Position numbers and translations under genes: made by a program
The notes under the pieces: generated by a model
What the model saw: the letters and a program-made list of their open reading frames with translations, nothing else
The model's database searches: none
Told to the model about the DNA's origin: nothing
Source of the DNA: Flavobacterium sp.
Lineage (GTDB): Bacteria > Bacteroidota > Bacteroidia > Flavobacteriales > Flavobacteriaceae
NCBI RefSeq assembly: GCF_027533505.1
Contig: NZ_JAPZUB010000041.1
Location: forward strand, 1-64,000
Direction: 5' to 3'
DNA: 64,000 nucleotides
Shown: in pieces, positions 20,914 to 29,580 of the stretch
Layout of the letters: each line of letters opens with the position of its first letter
How positions within the stretch are numbered: position 1 is the stretch's first letter

Positions 20914-21879
20914 ATGCAATTACACACTCCTGTTCCTGTAAACCCTATCGAAAACCCCCTCAGTTACCAAGCGAAAGTCTTTAGTATGGGGTCGTGTTTT
21001 GCTGAACACATGAATGAAAAGTTGCGCTACTACGGATTTGATAGTGATGCGAATCCGTTTGGAATTATTTTTAATGCGCTTTCCATGCAACGTTTGGTGG
21101 CACGTATCGTTCAGGAGCAAGCGTTTACTGAAGCAGATATTTTTTTTCACAACGAACTCTGGCAATCCTATGAAGTGCATTCTCGTTGGAGTACAACCGA
21201 GGCCGAACGCTATATTCATCAGTTAAATTCGCTTCTTTTTACCGCTCATGAACAACTGGTGCAAGCCACTCATTTTATACTAACATTGGGAACGTCATGG
21301 GTGTATACCTTTGCCAATCAGGTTGTAGCCAATTGCCATAAAGTGCCCAATGCCCAATTTGAAAAGCGATTACTTACAGCCGAAGATACAGAAGGAGCTC
21401 TAGCCGAAATCATGCGTTTAGTTCGGCAAATAAATCCAAAAATTCAATTTGTTTTTACGGTTTCTCCCGTGCGTCATACCAAAGATGGATTTACAGAAAA
21501 TCACATAAGCAAAGGAAATTTGTTGCAAGCGATTTACAACCTAAAACAAAACGATAACAAGTGGTATTATTTTCCTGCCTATGAAATCATGATGGATGAG
21601 TTGCGCGATTACCGCTTCTTTGCGGCTGACCTCATTCATCCCAATGCCCTTGCCATTGATTATATCTGGGAACGATTCTCTACGGAGGCAATTTCAAGTG
21701 AAAGCCATCCTATTATGAAAGAGGTTGTTGAATTAAAACGGGCATTACAGCATCGTCCACAGCGTGAACATACGCAGGCTTGGAGAAAATTTCAACAGCA
21801 CTTATCCCAAAAAATCGAAACATTTCAACAAAAATATCCTACGATATGCATTTCCTTTGTTCTCGATAACAAGGACTAA
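20914..21879 (+). CDS. GSCFA domain-containing protein
   Basis: FSMGSCFAEHMNEKLRYYGFDSDANPFGIIFN; LTLGTSW; FTVSPVRH. Confidence 0.9.
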   Translation: MQLHTPVPVNPIENPLSYQAKVFSMGSCFAEHMNEKLRYYGFDSDANPFGIIFNALSMQRLVARIVQEQAFTEADIFFHNELWQSYEVHSRWSTTEAERYIHQLNSLLFTAHEQLVQATHFILTLGTSWVYTFANQVVANCHKVPNAQFEKRLLTAEDTEGALAEIMRLVRQINPKIQFVFTVSPVRHTKDGFTENHISKGNLLQAIYNLKQNDNKWYYFPAYEIMMDELRDYRFFAADLIHPNALAIDYIWERFSTEAISSESHPIMKEVVELKRALQHRPQREHTQAWRKFQQHLSQKIETFQQKYPTICISFVLDNKD

Positions 21880-22205
21880 CCCAATTCCTTTTCCAAACGT
21901 TCCCAGCCACCGCCGTTCATCACCTCAATACCTTGTGCTTTCAATAATGAAGCAGCTTGTGCACTGCGCATACCACTACGGCAACACACAATGACGGGCT
22001 GGTTGCGTTTTTTGATTTCGGCAACTTTCCCGTTGATCACTTGTAGCGGAATGTTTTTCGAACCTTGGATATGACCCGAAGCAAACTCTTCATAGGTGCG
22101 TACGTCAATAATCACAGCCCCTTTTTGCAAAAAATCTTTCACACTTTCTCCTTTGCTCCCAAAACCTAAAATGTTGAATAATCCCATACTGTTATTTTTG
22201 ACCAA
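21876..22205 (-). CDS. Rhodanese-like domain protein
   Basis: GAVIIDVRTYEEFASGHIQGSKNIPL, VCCRSGMRSAQAA. Confidence 0.9.
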   Translation of the reverse strand: MVKNNSMGLFNILGFGSKGESVKDFLQKGAVIIDVRTYEEFASGHIQGSKNIPLQVINGKVAEIKKRNQPVIVCCRSGMRSAQAASLLKAQGIEVMNGGGWERLEKELG

Positions 22206-22267
22206 AGGTAAACGACCCGTGCCTCACACAAGGTAACTCAAGTTACCAAACCCAAAAATGTGTACAT

Positions 22268-22861
22268 TTGACTCCCATGAAACCCTCCGACCGCAAAACC
22301 GAAATTATTAATGTGGCGGCCCGACTCTTTAAAGAGAAAGGGTATAGCGCCGTAACTGTGCGCGATATCGCCCAAGCTCTAAATATTAAAGCGGCCAGTT
22401 TATACAATCATATCGCTTCCAAACAAGAAATTCTCGTACTCATCGTCATCACCATCGCTGAAGAATTTACTAACGTAATGGAAGAAGTCCAACAAAGTGA
22501 CGCAACCGCAATCGCCAAAATCGACCGCATTATTCAATTGCACATCGACATCACCCTCCGCAATCCCGATGCACTCGCTTGTTTAAATAACGATTGGATG
22601 CACTTGGAAAACGAAGCCGACCTCAAATATTTCCTGAAAATGCGCACCGATTACGAAGAGAATTTTCGTCAAATCGTAAAAAAAGGAATTCATAATGGCG
22701 AAATTCAACACCGTAATCCTGAGGTAATTATTTTTTCTATCTTATCTACACTCCGAACACTCTATATTTGGTACAACAAAACCAAAAGCCTCAGCGAAAA
22801 CACCTTACGCGACGATATGCGCAACGTATTGCTCAATGGCATCACCGTAAACGCACGTTAA
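22268..22861 (+). CDS. TetR/AcrR family regulator, probable PaaR-type regulator of the paa cluster
   Basis: N-terminal TetR HTH (AARLFKEKGYSAVTVRDIAQALNIKAASLYNHIASKQEIL), immediately upstream of paaE. Confidence 0.85.
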   Translation: MTPMKPSDRKTEIINVAARLFKEKGYSAVTVRDIAQALNIKAASLYNHIASKQEILVLIVITIAEEFTNVMEEVQQSDATAIAKIDRIIQLHIDITLRNPDALACLNNDWMHLENEADLKYFLKMRTDYEENFRQIVKKGIHNGEIQHRNPEVIIFSILSTLRTLYIWYNKTKSLSENTLRDDMRNVLLNGITVNAR

Positions 22862-22899
22862 AAATTTACAACGTTTTCGTTACCCTTAAAAAAAATCAC

Positions 22900-22907
22900 T
22901 AAATTTG
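22900..22907 (+). promoter_or_regulatory. Bacteroidetes -7 box TAAATTTG upstream of paaE
   Basis: TAnnTTTG directly upstream of palindromic operator. Confidence 0.5.
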
Positions 22908-22914
22908 TATCGTA

Positions 22915-22932
22915 AACTAACGTTTGTTAGTT
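22915..22932. promoter_or_regulatory. Candidate TetR operator palindrome AACTAAC-GTTT-GTTAGTT
   Basis: Perfect 7-bp inverted repeat between -7 box and paaE start. Confidence 0.65.
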
Positions 22933-22950
22933 AAATAAGAAACGCAAATT

Positions 22951-24024
22951 ATGGTTCAGTTTTACAAGGTAAAAGTTGCCGATATTTACAAGGAAACCAA
23001 AGATTGTTCCGTGGTGACCTTGGACATTCCTGCCGAAATCCAACCGGCTTTTCAATTCAAACAAGGGCAACACCTCACGTTCAAAACCCAGTTAGAAGGA
23101 AAAGAAGTGCGTCGCTCGTACTCGCTTTGTTCCGCACCCCACGAGCACAAATGGCAAGTGGCCGTCAAACAAATTCCGGGGGGCTTGTTTTCTACCTATG
23201 TCAACGAACAGTTGCAACCCGGGGACGAAATCGAAGTGATGGCACCCGATGGGAAGTTTTATGTAGAAACACAACCTGAAGTAGCCAAAAATTACATCGC
23301 TTTTGCCGCAGGAAGTGGAATAACTCCCATGTTGTCGATTATCAAAACGCACTTGGCCAACGAACCCCACAGTACTTTTAAGCTGTTTTACCTGAATCGT
23401 AGCGTAAAATCCATTATCTTTAAAGAAGAAATTGAACAATTGAAAAACACCTATTTCAACCGTTTTGAGATTTTTCATTTCTTGACCAAAGAACACCGCC
23501 ACGCCGAATTGTTCAACGGTCGTTTTACCCAAGAAAAAATTAAAACCCTAACCGAAAGAATCATCGATATTCCCAATACACACGATTGTTTCTTGTGTGG
23601 GCCCGAAGAGATGATTCACTTGTTGCGTGACGAACTCACGGCAGCAGGTTTACCTAAAGAATATATTCATTTCGAATTGTTTAACACCGGAATCTCCGAA
23701 GCCGACAAAGCACGCATCAGCAAAATTGTCGAGAAAAAAGTCGAAGGTACCGAAGTGACTATCATCGATGGCGGTAAAGAATTCCACTTTGTGATGGGCG
23801 ATGATTTTGACAATATCCTCGACGGAGCCATTGCCGCCGGTGCCGATTTACCGTATGCTTGTAAAGGAGGGGTGTGTAGCACCTGCCGTTGTATCGTCAA
23901 AGAAGGATCGGTCGAAATGAAACTGAACTATTCGCTGGAAGAAGACGAATTGGCCAAAAACTATACGTTGAGCTGCCAAGCCGTGCCAACCTCCAAGAAA
24001 GTAGTGGTCGATTTTGGCGTGTAA
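22951..24024 (+). CDS. paaE: Phenylacetyl-CoA epoxidase reductase subunit PaaE
   Basis: FNR-like N-terminus RRSYSLCS, AAGSGITPMLSII; C-terminal 2Fe-2S CKGGVCSTCRC. Confidence 0.93.
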   Translation: MVQFYKVKVADIYKETKDCSVVTLDIPAEIQPAFQFKQGQHLTFKTQLEGKEVRRSYSLCSAPHEHKWQVAVKQIPGGLFSTYVNEQLQPGDEIEVMAPDGKFYVETQPEVAKNYIAFAAGSGITPMLSIIKTHLANEPHSTFKLFYLNRSVKSIIFKEEIEQLKNTYFNRFEIFHFLTKEHRHAELFNGRFTQEKIKTLTERIIDIPNTHDCFLCGPEEMIHLLRDELTAAGLPKEYIHFELFNTGISEADKARISKIVEKKVEGTEVTIIDGGKEFHFVMGDDFDNILDGAIAAGADLPYACKGGVCSTCRCIVKEGSVEMKLNYSLEEDELAKNYTLSCQAVPTSKKVVVDFGV

Positions 24025-24029
24025 TTTTT

Positions 24030-24123
24030 GGGAGCAAGAACCCTTGGTTTCAAAAGAAGCACTGTCCCGTCGTCCGCTGTATCCCTCCACTTCGTTGCGG
24101 GGATGCCGCTTCCACCGGGGCTA
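24030..24123 (+). repeat. ~90-bp interspersed element (GGGAGC...GTCCGCTGTATCC...GGATGCCGCT...CGGGGCTA)
   Basis: Shared ends and core with copies at 30159, 31495 (inverted) and 34133. Confidence 0.65.
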
Positions 24124-24234
24124 AATAAGAATACTGAATTTCAAAACATAAAATCCCAAAAAGGGATATAATTAAAAACAAAAAAACGATGTGCCTTCGG
24201 GATCATCAAGTTGTCAAACGAAAAGGATACAGCT

Positions 24235-25191
24235 ATGTCAGAAAAAGAGATTAAAAACTTAGAAGAACTGTTTCAACGTCGCATCGATAACGACGAGAAA
24301 ATTGAGCCCAAAGATTGGATGCCGGAGAAATACCGCCAAACGCACATTCGTCAAATTTCACAACACGCCCACTCCGAAATCGTGGGGATGTTGCCCGAAG
24401 CCAATTGGATTACCCGCGCACCATCCTTGCGCCGTAAAGTAGCCTTGTTGGCCAAAATCCAAGATGAAGGCGGACACGGGTTGTACTTGTACAGCGCCGC
24501 TGAAACTCTCGGAATCTCCCGTGATGAAATGTATGAACAATTGCATACGGGTAAAGCCAAATATTCCAGCATTTTCAATTATCCTTCGCTCACATGGGCC
24601 GATATCGGTGCCATCGGTTGGTTGGTTGACGGTGCCGCCATCATGAATCAAGTCGCGTTAATGGGAACGTCTTACGGACCCTATTCTCGTGCGATGATTC
24701 GCATCTGTAAAGAAGAAAGTTTTCACCAACGCCAAGGCTACGAAATCTTATTAACGATGTCCAAAGGAACGCAAGAACAGAAAGACATGGTGCAAGATGC
24801 CTTAAACCGCTGGTGGTGGCCGTCTTTAATGATGTTTGGACCCCGCGATGCCGAATCACCCAACACCGAACAATCGGTGAAGTGGAAATTGAAACGCAAA
24901 ACCAACGACGAACTCCGTCAGCAGTTTGTGGATCAAACGGTACCGCAAGCCGAAATCTTGGGAGCAAAAATTCCAGATGCGCACCTAAAATGGAACGAAG
25001 CGCGTAAACACTACGACTTCGGTGAAATCGATTGGGAAGAGTTCTGGCAAGTCGTTAACGGCCACGGAAAATGCAACAAACAACGTTTGGAAGCCCGTCG
25101 TTCGGCTTGGGAAAAAGGAACCTGGGTGCGCGATGCCGCCATGGCCTACGCCGAAAAACAAACCCAACGCAACCTCGAAAAAGCAGTGTAA
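24235..25191 (+). CDS. paaA: Phenylacetyl-CoA epoxygenase subunit PaaA
   Basis: [37 protein letters not shown]; start set at ATG 24235 (the track uses an upstream TTG). Confidence 0.95.
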   Translation: MSEKEIKNLEELFQRRIDNDEKIEPKDWMPEKYRQTHIRQISQHAHSEIVGMLPEANWITRAPSLRRKVALLAKIQDEGGHGLYLYSAAETLGISRDEMYEQLHTGKAKYSSIFNYPSLTWADIGAIGWLVDGAAIMNQVALMGTSYGPYSRAMIRICKEESFHQRQGYEILLTMSKGTQEQKDMVQDALNRWWWPSLMMFGPRDAESPNTEQSVKWKLKRKTNDELRQQFVDQTVPQAEILGAKIPDAHLKWNEARKHYDFGEIDWEEFWQVVNGHGKCNKQRLEARRSAWEKGTWVRDAAMAYAEKQTQRNLEKAV

Positions 25192-25195
25192 CAAC

Positions 25196-25223
25196 GCATA
25201 ATTCATAATTCATAACTCATAAT
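25196..25223. repeat. Heptamer array (CATAATT/CATAACT)
   Basis: cataatt cataatt cataact cataatt, ends 3 bp before paaB ATG. Confidence 0.8.
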
Positions 25224-25226
25224 TGT

Positions 25227-25508
25227 ATGAACAACTGGCCTCTTTGGGAAGTCTTTATCCGTAGCAAAAACGGATTAGAACACCGTCACTGCGGTTCCCT
25301 ACACGCAACCGATGCTACGATGGCTTTAGAAAACGCTCGTGATGTCTACACCCGCCGCGGCGAAGGGGTAAGTATCTGGGTCGTACCCTCAAGTCAAATT
25401 ACAGCTTCCAATCCAGAGCAAAACGGAGAGACCTTCGAACCCGCTTTGGATAAAGTATACCGTCATCCCACATTCTATGAATTGCCGGATGAGCTAAAGC
25501 ATATGTAA
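25227..25508 (+). CDS. paaB: Phenylacetyl-CoA epoxygenase subunit PaaB
   Basis: WEVFIRSKNGLEHRHCGSLHATDATMALENARDVYTRRGEGVSIWVV. Confidence 0.94.
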   Translation: MNNWPLWEVFIRSKNGLEHRHCGSLHATDATMALENARDVYTRRGEGVSIWVVPSSQITASNPEQNGETFEPALDKVYRHPTFYELPDELKHM

Positions 25509-25510
25509 AT

Positions 25511-25541
25511 GAGACATTAGACATTAGCCGTTAGTCTTTAG
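25511..25541. repeat. Heptamer arm AGACATT/AGTCTTT (left arm)
   Basis: agacatt agacatt agccgtt agtcttt; complementary to right arm motifs AAAGTCT/AACGTCT. Confidence 0.75.
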
Positions 25542-25568
25542 AAACGTAAAGGAGTAGATCTAAATTAC

Positions 25569-25715
25569 AAAGTCTAAAGTCCAAAGTCTAACGTCTAACG
25601 TCTAAAGTCCAAAGTCTAACGTCTAACGTCCAAAGTCTAAAGTCCAAAGTCCAACGTCTAACGTCTAACGTCCAACGTCCAACGTCTAAAGTCTAAAGTC
25701 CAACGTCTAACGACT
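25569..25715. repeat. 21 uninterrupted heptamers AA[AC]GTC[CT] (right arm)
   Basis: Manual parse gives 21 x 7 = 147 nt in perfect register; ends 9 bp before paaC ATG. Confidence 0.95.
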
Positions 25716-25724
25716 AAAAAAAAC

Positions 25725-26477
25725 ATGAGCAATTCAAAAATCAACTACATCCTCGGAATCGCCGACAACGCACTCAACCTTGGCCAACGCTTAAGTGAAT
25801 TATGCGGGCACGGACCGAGTTTGGAAACCGATATTGCCACGACCAACATCGCACTCGACTTGTTGGGTCAAACCCGTAGCTATTATCAATATGCAGCCGA
25901 ACTCCAAGGGGGTGAAGCTACCGAAGATACCTTGGCCTTCTTGCGCAAAGAACGCGAATACAAAAACGTCTTGTTGGTTGAACAACCCAACACCGATTTC
26001 GGCTATGTGATGGCCCGTCAATACTTGTTTGATGTATTCCATCTCTTGTTGTTGGAACAATTGCAAAACAGCAACGATGAGGTACTTGCTGCCATTGCCA
26101 AAAAGAGCATCAAAGAAGTAAGTTACCACAAGCGCTTCTCCGGCGATTGGATCAAACGCTTGGGCGACGGAACCGAAGAAAGTCATCACCGTATGCAAGA
26201 AGCCTTCGACAATTTGTGGACGTTCACCAACGAATTATTCCTAATGACCGCTGATGACACCGCCATGGTTGAAGCGGGAGTAGGGGTGGATGTGTCCCAA
26301 TTGAAAGACACTTGGATGCAAGAAATTACCGCCTTGTTGACAGAAGCGACCTTAACCGTGCCTGATTTGAAGTATTTCTTAAAAGGAGGTAAAGAGGGAA
26401 TGCACTCCGAACACATGGGCTTTATTTTGACCGATATGCAATACATGCAACGCACGTATCCAAACATGACTTGGTAA
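25725..26477 (+). CDS. paaC: Phenylacetyl-CoA epoxygenase subunit PaaC
   Basis: ALNLGQRLSELCGHGPSLETDIATTNIALDLLGQTRSYYQYAAEL. Confidence 0.94.
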   Translation: MSNSKINYILGIADNALNLGQRLSELCGHGPSLETDIATTNIALDLLGQTRSYYQYAAELQGGEATEDTLAFLRKEREYKNVLLVEQPNTDFGYVMARQYLFDVFHLLLLEQLQNSNDEVLAAIAKKSIKEVSYHKRFSGDWIKRLGDGTEESHHRMQEAFDNLWTFTNELFLMTADDTAMVEAGVGVDVSQLKDTWMQEITALLTEATLTVPDLKYFLKGGKEGMHSEHMGFILTDMQYMQRTYPNMTW

Positions 26478-26481
26478 GACT

Positions 26482-26982
26482 ATGCTGATTGAAATGAAGA
26501 CCATTACACCGCAGATAACGGCCATTCTCGAGTCGGTTTCCGATCCTGAGATTCCCGTCCTCTCCATTATGGACATGGGCGTAGTGCGTGATGTGGCGGT
26601 CGAGGGAACCGAGGTTTTCATCAAAATCACACCCACCTACAGCGGTTGCCCCGCCATGGATACCATCGCCGATGATATCAAAGCGGCTTTCGCCAAAGAA
26701 GGGTACCAAGCGCAGGTCAAACTCGTATTAGCCCCCGCATGGTCTACCGACTGGATTACCGAACGCGGACGAAAAGCACTCGAAGCCTATGGCATCGCAG
26801 CGCCCTTAACCGAGGAAGCCGACAAAGAAGCCTTACTCGGAAATAAAAAAATAGTAAAGTGCCCGCAATGCGGTTCCACCCACACTCGATTAGTCAGTCA
26901 GTTTGGTTCGACCGCCTGCAAAGCCTTGTTTCAATGCGAGGAATGCCACGAACCCTTTGACTATTTTAAATGCTTAAAATAA
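26482..26982 (+). CDS. paaD: Phenylacetate degradation protein PaaD (MIP18/SufT-like)
   Basis: SVSDPEIPVLSIMDMGVVRDV, TPTYSGCPAMDTI, CPQCGS...FQCEECHEPF. Confidence 0.92.
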   Translation: MLIEMKTITPQITAILESVSDPEIPVLSIMDMGVVRDVAVEGTEVFIKITPTYSGCPAMDTIADDIKAAFAKEGYQAQVKLVLAPAWSTDWITERGRKALEAYGIAAPLTEEADKEALLGNKKIVKCPQCGSTHTRLVSQFGSTACKALFQCEECHEPFDYFKCLK

Positions 26983-27066
26983 TGCCCACCTGCACAATTT
27001 CGGTTGCTGCAGGTGTTTATATAATAAACCATAACGTAAGTTCGCTTACAACTAACCAATATACCG

Positions 27067-27852
27067 ATGAGTACAACTTCAATTGAAAAAAAGATTGAAA
27101 ACAAGGTCGCGTACCTACATTTGAACCGACCCGAAGTATTCAATAGCTTCAACCGCGAAATGGCTCTTTCCATGCAATCCGCTTTGGATGAAGTGGCCCA
27201 AGACCCTGAAGTGCGCGCCATTGTGATTACCGGAAACGGGAAAGCTTTTTGTGCCGGTCAAGACTTGAAAGAAGTGACCACACCCGAACTCAATCCGGGA
27301 TTCCGAAAAATCTTAGAGGAACACTATAATCCCATTATCGAACGCATACGCGCGATCGAAAAACCCGTCGTGGCTGCCGTTAACGGTGTTGCCGCAGGAG
27401 CAGGAGCGAATATCGCTTTGGCCTGTGATATTGTGGTGGCCAACGAACATGCTGCTTTCATCCAAGCCTTTAGCAAAATCGGTCTCGTGCCCGATAGCGC
27501 GGGAACCTTTTTCTTACCTCGATTAATCGGATTCCAAAAGGCCTCCGCCTTGATGATGCTCGGCGATAAAGTGTCGGCGACCGAAGCTTATGAAATGGGA
27601 ATGATCTATAAATGTTATCCCAACGCTTTATTCGAAGAGGAAGTACAAAAGTTAGCCATAACGTTAGCCGACATGCCAACGCATGCACTAGCGCTTACCA
27701 AAAAATTGTTGAACCGTTCCATGATCAATAACCTTCAAGAACAATTGGCTATGGAAAGCGACTTGCAAATCGAAGCCAGTTCGTCCAACGATTACCGCGA
27801 AGGCGTAGCCGCTTTTGTCGAAAAACGCAAACCAGAATTTAAAGGAAACTAA
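27067..27852 (+). CDS. paaG: Enoyl-CoA hydratase/isomerase, PaaG-like ring-1,2-epoxyphenylacetyl-CoA isomerase
   Basis: crotonase motifs GKAFCAGQDLKEV, AGAGANIALACDIVVANEHAAFIQAFSKIGLVPDSAGTFFLPRL. Confidence 0.85.
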   Translation: MSTTSIEKKIENKVAYLHLNRPEVFNSFNREMALSMQSALDEVAQDPEVRAIVITGNGKAFCAGQDLKEVTTPELNPGFRKILEEHYNPIIERIRAIEKPVVAAVNGVAAGAGANIALACDIVVANEHAAFIQAFSKIGLVPDSAGTFFLPRLIGFQKASALMMLGDKVSATEAYEMGMIYKCYPNALFEEEVQKLAITLADMPTHALALTKKLLNRSMINNLQEQLAMESDLQIEASSSNDYREGVAAFVEKRKPEFKGN

Positions 27853-27853
27853 A

Positions 27854-27904
27854 GATTAACGATTGTTGATTAACGAATGAAGATTAACGATTTTTGATTG
27901 ATGA
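27854..27904. repeat. Left heptamer arm (GATTAAC/GATTGTT/GAATGAA/GATTTTT), includes 33-bp terminal inverted repeat 27866-27898
   Basis: gattaac gattgtt gattaac gaatgaa gattaac gattttt gattgat. Confidence 0.9.
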
Positions 27905-28281
27905 ATATGAAGCCGAGTAGTTTAGAAGAACGATTAATTCAATTTGCAGTTGATGTGATACATCTTACGCAAAAGAAGAATCCTACTTTCGCTTCAGAAC
28001 ATTTAACAAAACAACTAATTCGTTCCTCAACATCAGCAGCACTGAATTATGGTGAAGCAAGAAGTGGAGAGTCACCCAATGATTTTCTTCACAAAATGAA
28101 AATAGTTTTGAAAGAACTTAGAGAGAGTTTGATCAATTTGAAAATACAACAAAGAGCAGCTTTAATTGAAAAAGAGGAAGATTTGAGACGATTAATTAAT
28201 GAAAATGATGAGTTAGTCTCAATATTTGTAGCGAGTATTAAAACCGCTTCCTCAAAAAAGCAATACCATGATAGAAAGTAA
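27901..28281 (+). CDS. Four-helix bundle protein (S23 / 23S rRNA intervening-sequence protein, Avd-like family)
   Basis: LEERLIQFAVDVIHLTQKKNPTFASEHLTKQLIRSSTSAALNYGEARSGESPNDFLHKMKIVLKELRESLINLKI: family signature. Confidence 0.9.
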   Translation: MNMKPSSLEERLIQFAVDVIHLTQKKNPTFASEHLTKQLIRSSTSAALNYGEARSGESPNDFLHKMKIVLKELRESLINLKIQQRAALIEKEEDLRRLINENDELVSIFVASIKTASSKKQYHDRK

Positions 28282-28283
28282 AA

Positions 28284-28323
28284 ATCAAAAATCAAAAATC
28301 GTTAATCTTCATTCGTTAATCAA
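28284..28323. repeat. Right heptamer arm, reverse complement of left arm (33-bp perfect inverted repeat 28291-28323)
   Basis: atcaaaaatcgttaatcttcattcgttaatcaa is the exact reverse complement of 27866-27898. Confidence 0.95.
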
Positions 28324-28324
28324 T

Positions 28325-29476
28325 GTGGCGATTATCGGTTCGGGAACCATGGGCAGTGGTATCGCACAAGTGGCGGCTACCGCCGGATGTGCCGTCAAAT
28401 TGTTTGATGTGAACCAAGGCGCATTGGATAAAAGCAAAGCCGCACTTGAAGCCACTTTGTCAAAATTGGTGGAGAAAGAAAAAATCACCGCCGATACGAA
28501 AGCCGGTATTCAAAGTAGAACTGCGTATGTGACTGCGTTGTCCGATTTGTCCGATGCGGATTTGGTGATTGAAGCGATTGTGGAAAATCTAGAGGTAAAA
28601 CGCAAGTTGTTTGCCGAACTCGAAAGCATCGTGGCGCCAACAACTATTTTAGCCTCCAATACTTCCTCACTGTCGATTGCCTCAATTGCAGCTTCTTGCC
28701 AAAAATCGGAGCGCGTCATCGGGATTCACTTTTTTAATCCCGCACCGTTAATGCAATTGGTGGAAGTCATTCCTGCCGTACAAACTTCAGAAGCCGTGTT
28801 GCAAACCGCCGTGGACACCATTCGTTCTTGGAAAAAAGTAGTAGCCGTAGCCAAAGACACGCCCGGATTCATTGTGAATCGTGTGGCCCGACCCTTTTAC
28901 AGTGAAAGTTTGCGGATTTATGAGGAGGGAATGGCCGACTTTGCTACGATCGACTGGGCGTTGAAAACCGTAGGCGGTTTCCGTATGGGGCCGTTCGAAC
29001 TCATGGACTTCATCGGGAATGATGTGAACTATGCCGTAACCGAATCGGTGTTTACCTCGTTCTATTTTGATCCACGGTACAAACCGGCGTTTACCCAAAA
29101 ACGGCTAACGGAAGCCGGTTTCTTCGGAAGAAAATCCGGTCGTGGGTTCTATGATTACAGTGCAGCAATGCCTCTTCCCCAAGAAGATACAGCAATGGCA
29201 CAATGTATTTTTCAACGGGTCATCGTCATGCTTATCAATGAGGCTGCCGATGCCCATTTCCTGAATGTAGGTTCGGTACAAGACATCGACAATGCCATGA
29301 CCAAAGGGGTGAATTATCCCAAAGGTCTCCTCGCTTGGGCCGACGAACTCGGATTGCAATGGTGCGTCGACAAACTCGATGCCCTCTACGACGAATACCG
29401 CGAAGACCGCTACCGCTGCAGTCCGCTCCTTCGTAGAATGGCTAAAGCCAACCAGCGGTTTTATATAAGTGATTAG
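28325..29476 (+). CDS. paaH: 3-hydroxyacyl-CoA dehydrogenase PaaH
   Basis: VAIIGSGTMGSGIAQVAATAGCAVKLFDVN; IGIHFFNPAPLMQLVEVIP; conserved part begins at GTG 28325 (track start 28268 adds repeat-derived residues). Confidence 0.88.
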   Translation: MAIIGSGTMGSGIAQVAATAGCAVKLFDVNQGALDKSKAALEATLSKLVEKEKITADTKAGIQSRTAYVTALSDLSDADLVIEAIVENLEVKRKLFAELESIVAPTTILASNTSSLSIASIAASCQKSERVIGIHFFNPAPLMQLVEVIPAVQTSEAVLQTAVDTIRSWKKVVAVAKDTPGFIVNRVARPFYSESLRIYEEGMADFATIDWALKTVGGFRMGPFELMDFIGNDVNYAVTESVFTSFYFDPRYKPAFTQKRLTEAGFFGRKSGRGFYDYSAAMPLPQEDTAMAQCIFQRVIVMLINEAADAHFLNVGSVQDIDNAMTKGVNYPKGLLAWADELGLQWCVDKLDALYDEYREDRYRCSPLLRRMAKANQRFYISD

Positions 29477-29498
29477 TAACTAGTGACTAGTAATTAGT
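29468..29498. repeat. Left heptamer arm AGTGATT/AGTAACT/AGTGACT, overlapping the paaH stop codon
   Basis: agtgatt agtaact agtgact agtaatt agt. Confidence 0.8.
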
Positions 29499-29580
29499 TG
29501 GATGGATAAACTATTGAAAATAATGAAGAATGGTAAAAATACAAACCACCTGTCACCCCCAAGTTTCGGGGCTAGCCAGT

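Noticed and set aside
25569-25715. Heptamer arrays as a CRISPR array
   Set aside because: Units are 7 nt and contiguous with no spacers; no cas genes in the window
27898-28281. Four-helix-bundle ORF as evidence for a complete diversity-generating retroelement
   Set aside because: No reverse transcriptase, template repeat or variable repeat is seen nearby; only the Avd-like fold is shared
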